64,000 bases of DNA from Yamagishiella unicocca (lineage: Eukaryota > Chlorophyta > Chlorophyceae > Chlamydomonadales > Volvocaceae): assembly GCA_003116995.1 (NCBI GenBank), contig BDSL01000005.1, forward strand, positions 434,001-498,000, read 5' to 3'. The notes under the pieces were generated by a model. The model saw only the letters and a list, made by a program, of their open reading frames with translations. It was not told the DNA's origin and ran no database searches. Below are positions 31,083 through 43,100 of the stretch, piece after piece (within the stretch, counting starts at the first letter, position 1; each line of letters opens with the position of its first letter). The translations under genes were made by a program, and so were the position numbers.

Positions 31083-33908
31083 CTGCGGCGCAGTCGCGGC
31101 CCGCCGCACCCCATCACTCAATACGCGGGTGGCGGGGGAGAGGGAGGGGGTACGTGGGACTGTATGGCACGATGGCAAGGACTGTGTTTGCGGCACAGGC
31201 AGCTGCCCCTGTGGGAAGGGGCATGAGGGATAGACAGCCTGGTGTGTGCGGTGAGCTAGCCCTGGGGAGGAACGGATCCGGCGAGGGTGAAGGAGTAGCA
31301 GCAGCAGCAACAACAGCAGCAACAACAGCAGCAGCAACAACGACAGCAGCAGAAACAGCAGCAACAACAGCAGCAACAACAGCAGCAACAGCAGCAACAA
31401 CAGCAGCAACAACAGCAACAATAGCAGCAACAACAGCGACAAAGAATCGGCAGCAGATCAAGCTGTCGCACCTCGGGAGGACTGCGCATGAGGAAATATG
31501 GCGACCGCCTGACAGCTGACAGCAGACGAGGGGTTGCTGAGACGAGTAAGGACGGCAATTCATGGCTTATTGCCTAGATAGGCGCATGGGCACAGAGCAT
31601 CTGAATAGGATTGCGATGGCTGGTTGGTGCTGCCGCCGCACTGGTAGGCCTGAAGGGTGCTGCCGGAGGTTCCGTGAGTGAGGTGGGGCTGTGCGAGTGT
31701 GCTGAAGTGAGGCGGTGTGAGTGTGGTGAGGTGGGGCGGCGTGAGTGTGGTGTGGCGCGGTGTGGCGATGCTGGGGGTGATGCTTCGTGGCGTGAGGCGT
31801 GGGAGCAATATCCCGCCTGGCCACCAGCTCGCCCCCGCACACTCCGCAGGGAGGCAGACTTGGGGAAGGTGATTTTGCAGGTCGGGAAGCACCACTTGCA
31901 TTTGGGGGTGGATGTGTTTGTTTATACGGTACAGCTCCATGCATAGCAGCACAATGGCGGGGGCATGGAGGGGTCCGGATACGAAGGGGTAAACGTGGTC
32001 CGGCTATGAGTTTGGGGCAGCATCCTAACCTAATGGGGGCTATCTGCCAAAGGTGCCGAAAAGTGTAGGGTGGCTGATCAATGCTGCCCAGCCCGATGGC
32101 CGTACATTTCGTGTACCATGCTGCCTACGACGGCGAGAAGACGATTCTAGAATGTTTACCCAGCGTTCTGGGCTCTTGGTCTGCCCAGGCTGCGGGCGCT
32201 GAAAAATAATGGCACTGCATGAACTGTGCCTGACGGCAAGCGTACGGCAACGGGCATCGCGTCGGAATGTGTAGGTTTGCAGTTGTGCATGACACCGCCA
32301 GGTGGGTCGCGGCGTCTCCCGTGTCGATGAGGGGTGCGGTGCGGTGCAGTGCAGGCCCGGGAGGCATTTTGTCTCGTTAGGGCCGAAGCCTGGGCCGCTG
32401 GGAGCCTAGCGGGCTGCCTAGGGGTGGCGTCAAGAGCTGCGAGGGAGGTGATGTGAGGTGTGGACGCGTCGTGTGGAAGTCGGGTTGGGTTGGAGCCCCA
32501 ATTGCCAGGAGGTCAGAACAGACTCTCCAGCTCTCTGCCCGCGAGCTCTTTCCTGCTCGCCTCCTTCCACTCCACCTCTCTCCGCCCTCCTCTCCCCCAA
32601 CTTCACTTGCGCATGGTAGTGGTAGAGCCTAGGGAATGGGATTTTGGCTCGGTGCGTGATGGGAGCATGTGGGACCTCTCGCGCCCAGTCCGTACAAGCT
32701 TGCAGGAGGCATCGAGTCACCGCATTCATTGTGTCACAAGTGCATTTGCCCCCAAGCGGTGAGTGCATCCCCTGGAGCTTGATGGCGGCGTTTGTCGGTA
32801 CCGGGATGGTCCTTGTTATTGGCTGGGACACCGTGTGAGTCAAATACGCGCCTAGCGACTGTCTTGCTCTCTGCATCTCTCTGCGCATCTGACTGCGACG
32901 CCTGCTTCGCATGGGGTGCGGTCATCAAGCACGTCCCAAGCGACGCTGCTTGCCACCATTTGTACAGCTGTGGGTACGACAATTTAACATAAGAGACGCA
33001 TGGTACGTTGCTGCGCGCCAGGGTGAACTTGTCTCAACTCCTGGCCGTGCTTCCTGTGTACCTGAGGCTCACGTAGCCAGGACGGACGATGATTGTTATT
33101 ATTGCTTGTCGCGCAGCGTAGCTTCCGCTGAGCAGCATGACAGGACTCCAATGACCCCAGTGCACGCAGCTGTATTAAAACAACCCGCTGTATTTACTTT
33201 ACTTTCTGCTGCAATTAGTTGTAGGGGCCTTATGGACGGGTAAGGCCGCGACTGGCATTGGCCGGAGCCTTGCAGGACGTGCCACGCGCGATTGTGCTGC
33301 TGCCCAGGCTGCGTGCTTGGATTCTGGATCCACTGGTTGGGTTGGTCGTTGCTATTTTGCCGCCAGGCAGCATTATCACCACCACCGCCACACGAGAAGC
33401 ATATGTTGTAAGCAACGAGTAGCGTACGCCAACTGGACCGCGACACGACGTGTGCGCAAGTCGCAGTGTTAGGGGGGCGCTGGAGTGGTGCCAGAAGTGA
33501 CCCGAGCAGTACGCAAGTGCAGGGCAGCATGCACACGATTGCACGGTGTGGCGCCGACGTATCGAGCCGGCGACCCAGCCGCATCGACAGTGGGCTTAAG
33601 TTCCGGTGCGCATCACCGAGGAGCGATCGTACATATGTGTCGTGCCCGTACGCGTGTAACGAACGGCATTACGGCCAGGGGTACGATGATCGACAGCCCG
33701 GGAATAGGTGCGGGTGCGCATTTTCGTGTATTGTTGCTATTCGTCTCACGCAAGGCATCGGACGCTCGTACGACGCGTACCACGTGAATTTCTAGCTGAC
33801 TGCTCTCTGACTACCGCGGCACTCTTCCGACACAAGCCTTGCAGATTGGTAGCCTCAAATTATTAAACAGTGGCTATTTCTAGGTTGTTAGCCTGGTTTC
33901 TTTAGGAG
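31083..33908. other. AP2-gene 3' region, CAG/CAA tract and intergenic DNA
   Basis: The AP2-factor stop is at 31080-31082. A CAG/CAA-rich tract follows at 31294-31440, then GTGAGTGTGG-type repeats at about 31680-31800, then ordinary intergenic DNA up to DENR. No TGTAA lies close after the stop; copies at about 33407 and 33656 are far away. No supported gene was seen. Confidence 0.5.
31294..31440 (+). repeat. CAG/CAA trinucleotide tract downstream of the AP2 stop
   Basis: About 145 nt of mixed CAGCAGCAACAACAG triplets with few interruptions. It matches the glutamine-coding runs inside the AP2 gene but lies about 210 nt after the stop, so as annotated it is 3' UTR. Confidence 0.9.
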
Positions 33909-34484
33909 ATGGCCGACGGCGGTGAAGCGCCGAGCACATCGGGCGCACCTGTACCCGTGGCGCCCAGGGTGGTCGATTATGATCCCATTACGGGAGTTCC
34001 GCACGAGTTCAATGAGTTCTTGCCTCCGGATTGCCCCGAGTATAAGAAATGGAAGTCGGCGCAGGAGGGCGGGGAGTCGCTTGAAAAGCTGACGCTAAAA
34101 GACAAGGCCGCTGCAGAGGTTGAGAAGCTACCTGGTGGCAAGGTCAAGAAGAAGACCAAGCCACAGGTCGTCCTCAGTGTCGCTCAGCGCCAAAAGAACA
34201 AGAGCACGACCACTGTGGCAGGGCTGGAACTATTTGGCGTTAAGCTATCCGAGGCTGGCAAGCTATTCGGCAAAAAGTTTGCTTGCGGCGCGTCCGTGGT
34301 AAAGACGGCATCGGGAGGCGAGCAAATCGAGATGCAGGGTGACTTCCTCAACCAGATCCCCGAGCTCTTGCTGAAGAATTATAAGAACATCACCAAGGAT
34401 GACGTCTTCTACGTCGACATTGCTGATGGGAAAAAGAAGAAGGTGTGCATTCTGGTACAGGCGGGGAGTGACGGGGCAGAGTGA
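33909..34484 (+). CDS. DENR: DENR/Tma22 translation recycling and reinitiation factor (SUI1 domain)
   Basis: Intronless, 191 aa, the usual family length, starting at the ATG 33909 (MADGGEAPSTSG). DENR pairs with MCTS1 on the 40S subunit and removes tRNA after termination or supports reinitiation. The C-terminal SUI1 (eIF1-like) domain, about residues 95-185, is clear: VAGLELFGVKLSEAGKLFGK, KFACGASVVK, IEMQGDFLNQIPELL. A Lys-rich linker (GGKVKKKTKPQ) precedes it. The N-terminal segment DYDPITGVPHEFNEF aligns with the family's Cys-rich zinc site (pattern YCxVCxLPxEYCEY) but has lost three of its four cysteines; the later CPEYKKW keeps the fourth. Codons are balanced and less G/C-skewed than in neighbours, as in many well-expressed genes. 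Confidence 0.93.
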   Translation: MADGGEAPSTSGAPVPVAPRVVDYDPITGVPHEFNEFLPPDCPEYKKWKSAQEGGESLEKLTLKDKAAAEVEKLPGGKVKKKTKPQVVLSVAQRQKNKSTTTVAGLELFGVKLSEAGKLFGKKFACGASVVKTASGGEQIEMQGDFLNQIPELLLKNYKNITKDDVFYVDIADGKKKKVCILVQAGSDGAE

Positions 34485-35801
34485 CGGGGCAGTGCTAGTT
34501 GAGTTCCAAGTGCGGACTCATGCTCCTATGCAAGCACATCCGGGGCCAATCCTTGCCATTGTACAGTCAAGGCCGCTTTTGGGGCTGGCTTTATGGTTGC
34601 GGCTCGGAGCTCGTTAGTGATATAACCCATAACCCCTCGCTCATCACACGGAAGGACCCATACCAGCAGCCCGCGACCCCTGTGTCTTCTATCGTAATGC
34701 GTGCCTCTCCCTCTAGATTAAAATCTCGCCCTCATGCATCACTTGCGCAGAACTACTTCGCTGACGGCGACGAGGAGGGTGAAGATGAGAGCTGATCAAA
34801 TGAGAGCTGATCAAGCAACATCGAAGAGAGGGCGGTGGCAGCACCGTACTGAACACTTATCGGAACACTCAGCACTCTTGCGTTGACCCTGGTGCCAAAG
34901 TGTTGCAGTCGCTAAGGCTTCTTGCCAGGCATTCCTCTGGCGGGTCCGTGGGGGCCTGCGACTGTGTCTTGGTTTTCGCCTGAAATGTGCATTTGATGGT
35001 CGCTGAATATTGGGACTGGTTGGCACAGAGGATCGGAGGAAAATCGCTCAAAGTCGTGAACATCATGGGGCATGTACGACACAAGTTGTAATGCATTCCG
35101 TTAATAGTGTTATCCTACTGCACGCATTCAGAGCTGTTCTGTTCATAGAAAATTCATAGAAAACTTCCGCACCAGGATTCCCGGGCCGTGGTCCGTGGAC
35201 ACGCTGAGGCACCGTCAGACAGCCGCCTCAGCTTAACTCCTCAGCGAGGTATATCCATAAAAGAGTTAAATCACAATTCTCTTTGCTTGGCTTGAAGTTG
35301 ATGGACTGCGGAAGCTGTATGGACTTGTTGGTCCACCATGCCCTTTGCTCTGCCTAGTACGCCTTTCGTCTTGACGAAATACCGTGGAGCTCTAGAGGGG
35401 CATACGAATGGGGCTCACGCGCCTGGCGCAGGACCCATGGTCTGAGTCGCACACAGTCCCGAATTACACGCCCCCTCCAGTCGAGGTGAAGTCGAAGCAT
35501 GTTCCGCTTACTGCAGAGAGAGCTGAGGTGAGGCTCGTGGCGTACAAATGATCGATACATCGGCTGCCTGCTGCACGTCGCCGATTTCACACTGTTGTGG
35601 CATGCGCCCGAAGCGCGGCCCCACCCATCCACGCATTTGATTACCGCACCTTCAAGCATACATCATCTTTTGAAAGTGCGTTTTCTGATAGTTAATGAGC
35701 ATCCTGTATGGCAGCCTTTTGTGGCCTCCCTTTCTAACCGTTCCTCTCCGCCTTCAAACACTCCTTATCCGTGTTTACTCCCCCCAACTCTCTTATTTTA
35801 G
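34485..35801. other. DENR 3' UTR and intergenic DNA
   Basis: The DENR 3' UTR probably runs to the TGTAA at 35087. The rest lies before the acceptor at 35801 of the next gene and may hide its 5' UTR or a short first exon. None could be fixed by sequence alone. Confidence 0.5.
35087..35091 (+). terminator. TGTAA poly(A) signal after DENR
   Basis: TGTAA followed by TGCATTCCG, about 600 nt after the stop codon. Confidence 0.5.
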
Positions 35802-38800
35802 GAGCTCGTCAAAACCCATCTCGAGCGCAATAGTCTGAGTATGCGGATCAGTCGAGAACAGATGGCCGCTATGCAGGATGACCCCAACTCGGCCGACGCT
35901 GCCGCGTCTCTGAGCCGTGCTGGCACTAGCATGGCGGGAATTGAACACCATGCCAGCATGTCAAGCCTCAGCTTTGGACGTTCCGGATCCTTGACACCAT
36001 CGTCTAGCCTCGCACGCCGGCCGAGCATCGCCCTGAACGAACTAGGGCATTACGATACCGGAGCCCCCACGCTTAGCCCCATCAAACACACGCCGCGTAT
36101 ATCGTCTTATACTGGGGGTGGGGCTGGGGTCGTGGGCGCTGCTGCTGACGCCGGCTACGACGATGGCGCTGCGCCCAGGAATTCCCCTGGGCACCGAAAG
36201 GTGCTAGACAGGGCGCTCCTGGATGCTTGGATGCGCGACCCTGGGGGAGGCCAGGCCGAGGAGGAGTTCGCGTTTGAAAACACTGAAGGTGGGCTCGTCG
36301 GGCACGATCGGTGCGGCCGCTGTTCCTAGGCGCCCCGGCCCAATCGAACGACCAGCTGCATCGCGCTGTTGGGGCCCCCAGTCCGCCCACGGGACTGTTG
36401 TCGGTTGCTGCCCACGTGCCGCCCTGCACCGCGGCGCGGACCGCTGCGCGCAACCTACCGATGCTCTGCCCCTAGGCGATGGCGTTTTCTTTCCTGCTTG
36501 CGTTGCGTGCGTTGCCAGCCGACGAGCTGTCCGACCCCCACTTCCTGCCCGTCCCAACGATCCAGGCAGCGGCAGCAGCGCCGTGCACATCTCCCCCAAG
36601 CCCCCCATTGGCCAGCCCCAGCTCAGCAGGCGGCTGAGCTGCCCCGAGGTCCTCCTGCACGTCCACGACATCAGCAGCAGCGGCGGGGAGCAGGAGCCGC
36701 AGGTCGTGCAACAGGACGCTCTGGAGCCTCTGGCAAACCACCACCTGTGGATGCATAATCGCAGCCGTGGCTTTGATGGAAGCGGCCTTGGGCTTCTCTA
36801 CAGCGCCTCCAGCGTTCTCCAGAGGGAGGGTTACGGCGGACACGGCTGGCAGGTGCTGGGGAGCAACGAGCAAGGGGCCGGGAGGGAGGCGCAGGTCCTC
36901 GTGTTGTGGGTGGTTGGATGGGAAGATGGCTATAGGGCCCACCTGGTTGCACGATGGGCCACGCATCTGATTTGGGTCGGCAACACTATGCGCTGAGCGT
37001 TGCATTGCTTTGGGCCACTGGAAGTGCAATGCTGGCTATTTTACGACCCACTTGGTACCTTTTGTTCCTAGCCTTGCTCCCGCCCGCATCGCACCCACCC
37101 GCCCGCATCGCACCCACCCGCCTGCAGCCGCGAGACGCCGCCTCCATCTTCACCGTGCCGGTTGGTGGCAGCTGGGACGCGCTTCCCAACAACACCAGCC
37201 GCCTGGCGAAGCTCCGGCACGAGGGCGGCAGCAACGAGGCTGTCCATACCTTGGCGGCTGTCATCATCCAGTCGTACTGCCGCGGATGGCAGGCCAGGCG
37301 CCGAGTTGCACGAATGCGGGCGCAGCGGCAGGGCGAGGAGTCTGCACGCAACAACGCACGGGCTGCAGCGGAGGCGCTGGCGCGCGAGCGCGCCGTCGTG
37401 CGGCGGAAGCTGCGAGCAGCCGCTCGGGATTGCCTGCTGGCGGTGCAGGCGCAACAGGACTACGACCGCACGCGAGTTCGGATGGCGGCGGCCCGTGGGT
37501 CGGGCTCTGGCGCGGCGGCGGCGCCACCGTCGCCGCTGCCCAGCATCCCTGAGGGGCTGTGGGCGCGCTGCAAGGCTCTTGGGCAGGATCCAATCCAGGT
37601 GTTGTTGGACAGCGGCATGCTGAGTCAGCAGATCGAGGAGATCATAGCTGCATCCATGCTGGTGTCGCAGCTGCCTAGACGGGCGGCGGCGGTTGCGGCG
37701 CGCATGGGGGTCGCGATGCCGCCGCCGGCAGCCGGGAGCGTGAACGCCGGCCGCAACAGCCTCGGCGGCGCCTCCAGTGGCGGCGGCGGTGGCAAAAGCG
37801 GCAGCGCTAGCGACGACGGCGGCGCGGCGGCAGCGGCGGCGGCCGCCGCGGCGACGGGGCTCGTGGGTGCCCCCCCGCTGGCGCGGCGGCTGTCCCTGCC
37901 CGGCCGAGCGCCCCAGAATCCGCTGCGGTCTGCAGGGGGCGCGGCGGCGAAGCATCCGCAGCCGCAGCTGCTGCAATCCATGCACCAAGTCAGCACGGCG
38001 CAGCTGGTGGAGCAGCTCCTGGCACAGCAACAGCAACAGCAGCACGGCGGGCCGGCCGGCGGCGGCGGCGGCGGCCTGGGCTCGGCTGTGAGGCATTCCA
38101 GCGGCTCCATGATGGGCGGGATGGCTACGGGCCCCAGCAGCAGCGCCAGCGGCGGCGGCGGCTTCCAGCAGCCGCTGCGACGCCAGCCGTCGCCCTCGCG
38201 CGGCCCGCTTTCGGCGGACGCACGGCCCGGCCTCCACCCGGGCCTTATGCCGGGAGCGCACCTCGGCGGGGGCTTCGCTGGGGGCATGTCCCCCATGCGC
38301 GCCTCTCAGTACCAGCTGCAACAGACGACGTCGCTTGCGCAGCAGCAGGTCTCAACCGCTGGGCACGGCGGCAGGGGCGCCTCGGGGCACCACTCCGGGC
38401 CCGGCAACGGCCTTCGGGGCACCTCCAGGCGCATGTCAGACTTCGTCGGCGGCAGCGGCAGCGGCGGCGGCGGCATGCCCGGCCTGACCCCCCCCGCGGC
38501 CATGTCTTTCGCTGCCGTGGGGAGCTCCGCGGTGACGTCATCGCAACCCGATCTCCGTACGACCATGCGGGCGCGAAGCCTGGGTATATCGGAAAGCGGC
38601 GCCGTGATCGCGGGGGTGACCTCGCCGCCGCTGGCGGTTGCACCGCCGCCGCCCCTCGCGCCGGTTCGCGTCGTGCTGCCCGCCGTAACGCAGCCTGCCG
38701 CCGCTGCCGCCGCCACCGTAGCAGCAGCAGCTGTCCCGAGCTCGCTTGGGAGTGGCGAGCTCAAAGGCAGCGGCGCCAATGCCGGCAGCGCGGTGGCTGC

Positions 38801-40173
38801 CTCTGCGGGCGGGCTGCCCACCGCTGCGTCCGCGCCGTTGCAGGGCGCAGCGCAGCAACAGCAGCCCCCGCACCACCTCCCGCACCACCTGCAGGCGCCC
38901 ATCGCCAGCGCCGCCAGCTCACCCATATCGCGGCCGGCGCCCGGGGATCAGGTGCGCTGCGGTCATCCGGCACGGTGCTGTGAAAGAGGTGGCGGTTTTT
39001 GGTCGGGTCGGGCACTGATCCTTTTCCGTACTCGTCCGTACGGCACTGTCCCCATGCTGTGTATGCGGAGGCCGGCATTCGCTTTTGGGCCCGATGGTGT
39101 TGGGGGCTAGAGTCTTATTGGGTGCTCCAGGCAGGGCCTCTCGCACCCGCCGCACACCCTGGCACCCTCCTGGCATCCTGCGGTGATCTTCGACCCCCTG
39201 ACCCCTCGTCGCCCCTCCCCCTCCTCACCTCACCGCGTGTGCCTTACCTAACTCCCCACCGCAGTCGAGCCCCGGCTATCTATCCGACGCCAGCCCGGCG
39301 ATCCGCCGCCGTCACTCCTTCGTGGATTCACCTGGGGGTCCCGGCGGCCCCCTTCCGTCTGGGCCGACCTCCAGCGGCTCCATCGCCGTCCCCGCCCCCG
39401 GCATCTCCACCAGCATCAGCGTCGGCGGTGCCGGCCTCGTGGATTCGATCAACAGCGCCCTGGGTAGTACCACGTCGGTTCCCGCGCTGCTTGGGCGCGG
39501 CAGCGGCTCGGGGTCAGGCCGGAGCCTCATGGCTGCCAACAGCCCGAACACGTCCATGCATGGTGGCATGGGAGCGCAGGGCGGGGCCTTTCCGATGGCC
39601 CTGCCGCCGCTGCTGCAGTCCCAGGGGTCGTGGAGCGGCCAGCAGCAAGGCAGCGGCGGCGGTGCTGGCAGCGGCGCCAGCTCCGGTACCGCCTCACCGG
39701 CACTATCCACGCCTGGGTCCGCCACTACCCCACACGCCGGTGGCGTTGGTGACGCTCTCTTTGGACGCGTGCGCCGGGCCAGCAACCTGGCGCCGTCGGG
39801 GACGAGTGTGGCGGTGCCGGCGGCCTCCCCGCCGCCGGGCGTGCCGCCTGCGGCGGGATCGCCAATCACGATACGGCGTCTGCAGTCCCTCACCTCCGCT
39901 AGCTCCCCCGGGGCTGCGGCGGCGGCAGCGGCGGCAGCGGCGGCGGCGGCGGCAGCCTACGCCTCGAGCAGCGTGTCACCGGCAGCGGCCGCCGCCGCTC
40001 CGGTTGCCGTCGCGATCAGCGGCAGTGGTGGCTCCAGAACCACGCCAGCGGTGGGCGAGGCCTCAGGGGCCGTGGTCCCCGCCCTCCGTGCCGCCCTGCC
40101 TCCATCGTTGATGCGGCCACTGGTCCCAGCTCCTCCGCTATCCGGAGGTCCTACGCGGCCCGCGGTCGTCTGA
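35802..40173 (+). CDS. IQ-motif, low-complexity protein (5' exon uncertain)
   Basis: Four exons join in frame: 35802-36288, 36566-36702, 37128-38951, 39265-40173, about 1,118 aa. The first listed exon follows a good acceptor (TCTTATTTTAG) and reads ELVKTHLERNSLSMRISREQ, so either an upstream coding exon exists or translation starts at the ATG 35841. The recognisable motif is one IQ motif, VIIQSYCRGWQARRRVARMR, about 18 residues into the third exon's ordered part; IQ motifs bind calmodulin or calmodulin-like light chains. A charged helix follows. The remaining 800 residues are Gly/Ser/Ala/Gln-rich, with Ser-rich basic patches such as RRRHSFVDSPG and RRLSLPGRAP that look like kinase sites. No family is recognised. 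Roles in calcium signalling or cytoskeletal scaffolding are guesses from the IQ motif. Confidence 0.7.
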
Positions 40174-43100
40174 GAACGGATGCCTACATGGCGAAAACTT
40201 TAGTTGGCCGTAAGGCGTTAAGAGTATAGTATTTACTAGCATACCGCCGAAAGGGTGAATCGCCGAAAGGGCGTGTCTTCTTAAATCCTAAGCACCTTAG
40301 TTCCTACATTGTTAGACCTCTCAGTCGCAGGAGAAGGGACATCGTCGGTGTAAGCCGCGCTGTGAACATGTGATGCGCTTAAACTGTGTGATGCAGTTGT
40401 TGGGTCGCACGTGGGTGCCGTCCGGTGTGGGTGCTTCTACGTGTACGGTACTGATTACCACCACCCGCCGGTAGCTACAGCTGCAGGGAGGGCCGCATCA
40501 AGGCGCCGCGCGTCTTTGGGAAAGGGGTGCTTCACGTGGGAGCCGTACCTAAGCCCGCAATAGCTTCCGTGATGGATCAGAGCAGGGCGCGGCTGGGCGG
40601 TTACGCTGCTCGACCTGACCCGCCGCCGCTAGCGTGGATGTCCCGTTACGGGAATAGGGAGGGAGAGTCGTACACACAGGGATTTGCTAAGCAGTCGCCC
40701 CCAGGCGGAGCGCAGCGGGCTCGCAGGACGATATGATCCGATATGATACACGGCACACGTCGGTTGCCTTCCGCCGCCTCTTCCGCGCCTCGTTGCATTG
40801 TGGGAGAACTTCGCTCCTCTTCTTTTCATCTCTTCATCTTATAGGTTGGGGGTGGGTTTCAGTGGGGTGCACATAGGCGCCCTGGTTGCCGCTGCTGCGG
40901 TGCCAGGCGTAGTACAGCTGCCCTTCAGAAACGCCGACTCCAGTACGGCCACTCTCGTTAGTTCGTTGGATCTGTTTCAAGGCGTGCGACAGGAACAGGA
41001 TATCCGTGAAATGACCGGCTTGCATCGCGGTGTGGTCCCGGCTGAGGACGATGTAGAGTCGGCTGCACGAAGAGGATCGGGTACTGGAGGTTCGGGTACT
41101 GGAGGTCTTGACGTCGCAGGTGTGCAAGCTTGTTCGGGTGGTGGTAGTGGTGGTGGCCATAATGCCCGGGGTGGTGTTTGACGTGATGTCGCCCGGAGGT
41201 ATTGTAGTCTTGCTGCCCGGCGCCGCGACGTGGCCACGGCTGGGGGCGTAGATTGTCCTGATGGGTGCCTCCTATCGACCGTTCCTCCTGTCGACTGTTC
41301 CTCTTGTTGACAGTTGTTGGATCGGTGGCTGTTGGTCTGCCAGCATGTCAGGAGGCGTTCACTGCAACTGCATGAGTCGGTAGCGACGCAGCGGGGATTT
41401 GCAAGCCGCACCGGACGCGAGGTCCTCCCTCCCTTCCTCTCACCCTCCAGAACGAAACGCAGCTCGCCAGAGAGCGGCGCGGCGTTCTCTGCGTCGAGTA
41501 ACCCATGCGCGCACACGTGGGGCACTCGCGCCGCACAAACATGTCATTCGGTACACTTGCCCTCTTCTAAAAACAGCCGAGCCATTGCGGCCGGGCCCGG
41601 TCATGAATGCAGGTTTCATCACCAATATGCCGTTTTTACACCACCTGGACTTTGATTGTTATGCTGCGACCCTGGCGCGGCTGTAGGCTGGATTTCGAAT
41701 GACTATGTAGAGCTCGGAGAAGCAGCTCCGTTGGGAGCTGCCGACTAGGCGGCAGTAGCGGGAGGACCGCGACGCGGTCGCGTGCCAACTAGTGACATAT
41801 CATTCCACGTAGTGTGGTTCCTCATGGTGGTTGGTATACTTGTGTACTTGTACGATTCGGTTGAGCCCGTGGACCTCGCACGTGCTGTAGCTTTGTGCCC
41901 CTAAGTTTGCGTGGTGTAGGGCCCACCTGGTGTGTATGGTTGCGCTGACGGTCCTCTGCTGGCGCCCGGGGGGAGGAGGGCTGACGTGGCGCGTGGCCTG
42001 CTGGCATCGTCCGCTCAGCGGCGACTGACGGCGCCTGCCGTGTGGATGCGTCCCCCGCTGGTACCTCGTGCCGCACTGGGCCCGTCGGCGGAGCGGACCG
42101 CTGGGTGGCGCTCCATTCGCCTACGCCAGACAAATAAAGGTAGTGGCTTTGGGTGCGCCCGATTGGATGCCGGAGTGCCTTTCAGTAGTAGTAACTGTTA
42201 CAGCCTGGAAGTGTATGTGTTAAGATAGCCGCAGTAACTCACGTTGGTCAGTGCTGGAGGTGGCGCTCGGGGAGGTCCGTGGTCGGTCCTTCGCATTGCA
42301 TCCAAATGAGGAGAGGGTACATACAGAGAAGCGGAGGCAGGAGCGGAGGCGGTCTGTTCGTCTGTAAGTAACTGGACTCGGAAGGGCCCAGCGCCCGGTC
42401 GAGGGTGCCTCTGGCCTTCTATTGCAAAATAGTCACCATAATACACATCATGCCGGTTGTTACGTAAGTAACTGTAACTAATCGAGTTGCACTGCGTGCG
42501 TAACACTCCTGCGTTCACTGTTGCCTGCCGGCCAAGGGAGAAGCACGATTGGGAAACTCAGCCCTCCGCCTTATACAGCCAGCACCCAGCAGCCTGCTGC
42601 TACCATCGCCACCATCCTGCCCATGTGCCAGCCGTGCCATGAATACGACGAACAACTACTGCCCGTGCCGCGCGCACCGTCACCAATGCTCATGCCGACG
42701 AATACAAACAAACTGCTCGCTCCGCCTCCCCCGACTGCACTCACTTCACTCGAAGAGGGCTGTGCAACCGCGGTCGTCTCTGTTGTGGCGCAGAGGACGA
42801 TGCGCGTTGCAATCCGCAGCAGCTTGCACGTCTCCTCATCTGCTACACCTGCCCCTTGGAGGCCTGCTGCCATGGACCGTAACTGCGGCCCTGCGGATGT
42901 CGTCGCTCATCAGCCCCCAAAGCTCAAATCCGTTAAACTATCAAGTTTGCAGTTCAAGCAGAGCACCTTTCCCGTCACAGCGCACCCTTTATTACCTGAG
43001 CAATGATCAGTTCTCTCCAGGCTTTGTCAAGGGATCTGTTGCTGAGGTAGGCTAAGGTCAGCGTCCAAACCCTGGTCAAACCTGTGCAACTTCACTCCAG

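Noticed and set aside
31560..31952. Minus-strand frames with possible Cys-pair motifs such as CKWCFPTC
   Set aside because: The cysteine pairs fall in different frames, no frame has a zinc-finger spacing, and the region is a GTGAGTGTGG-type repeat.
20693..38321. Long minus-strand frames (for example 21568-22767, 27281-28294, 37068-38321)
   Set aside because: They mirror G/C-rich or CAG-rich coding exons of EXO1, the AP2 factor and the IQ-motif gene; their Leu, Arg or Cys runs are antisense shadows of Gln, Ala and Gly runs.
42521..43055. Plus-strand frames of about 160 codons between converging genes
   Set aside because: They start from TTG rather than ATG, overlap each other in two frames and show no family motif.
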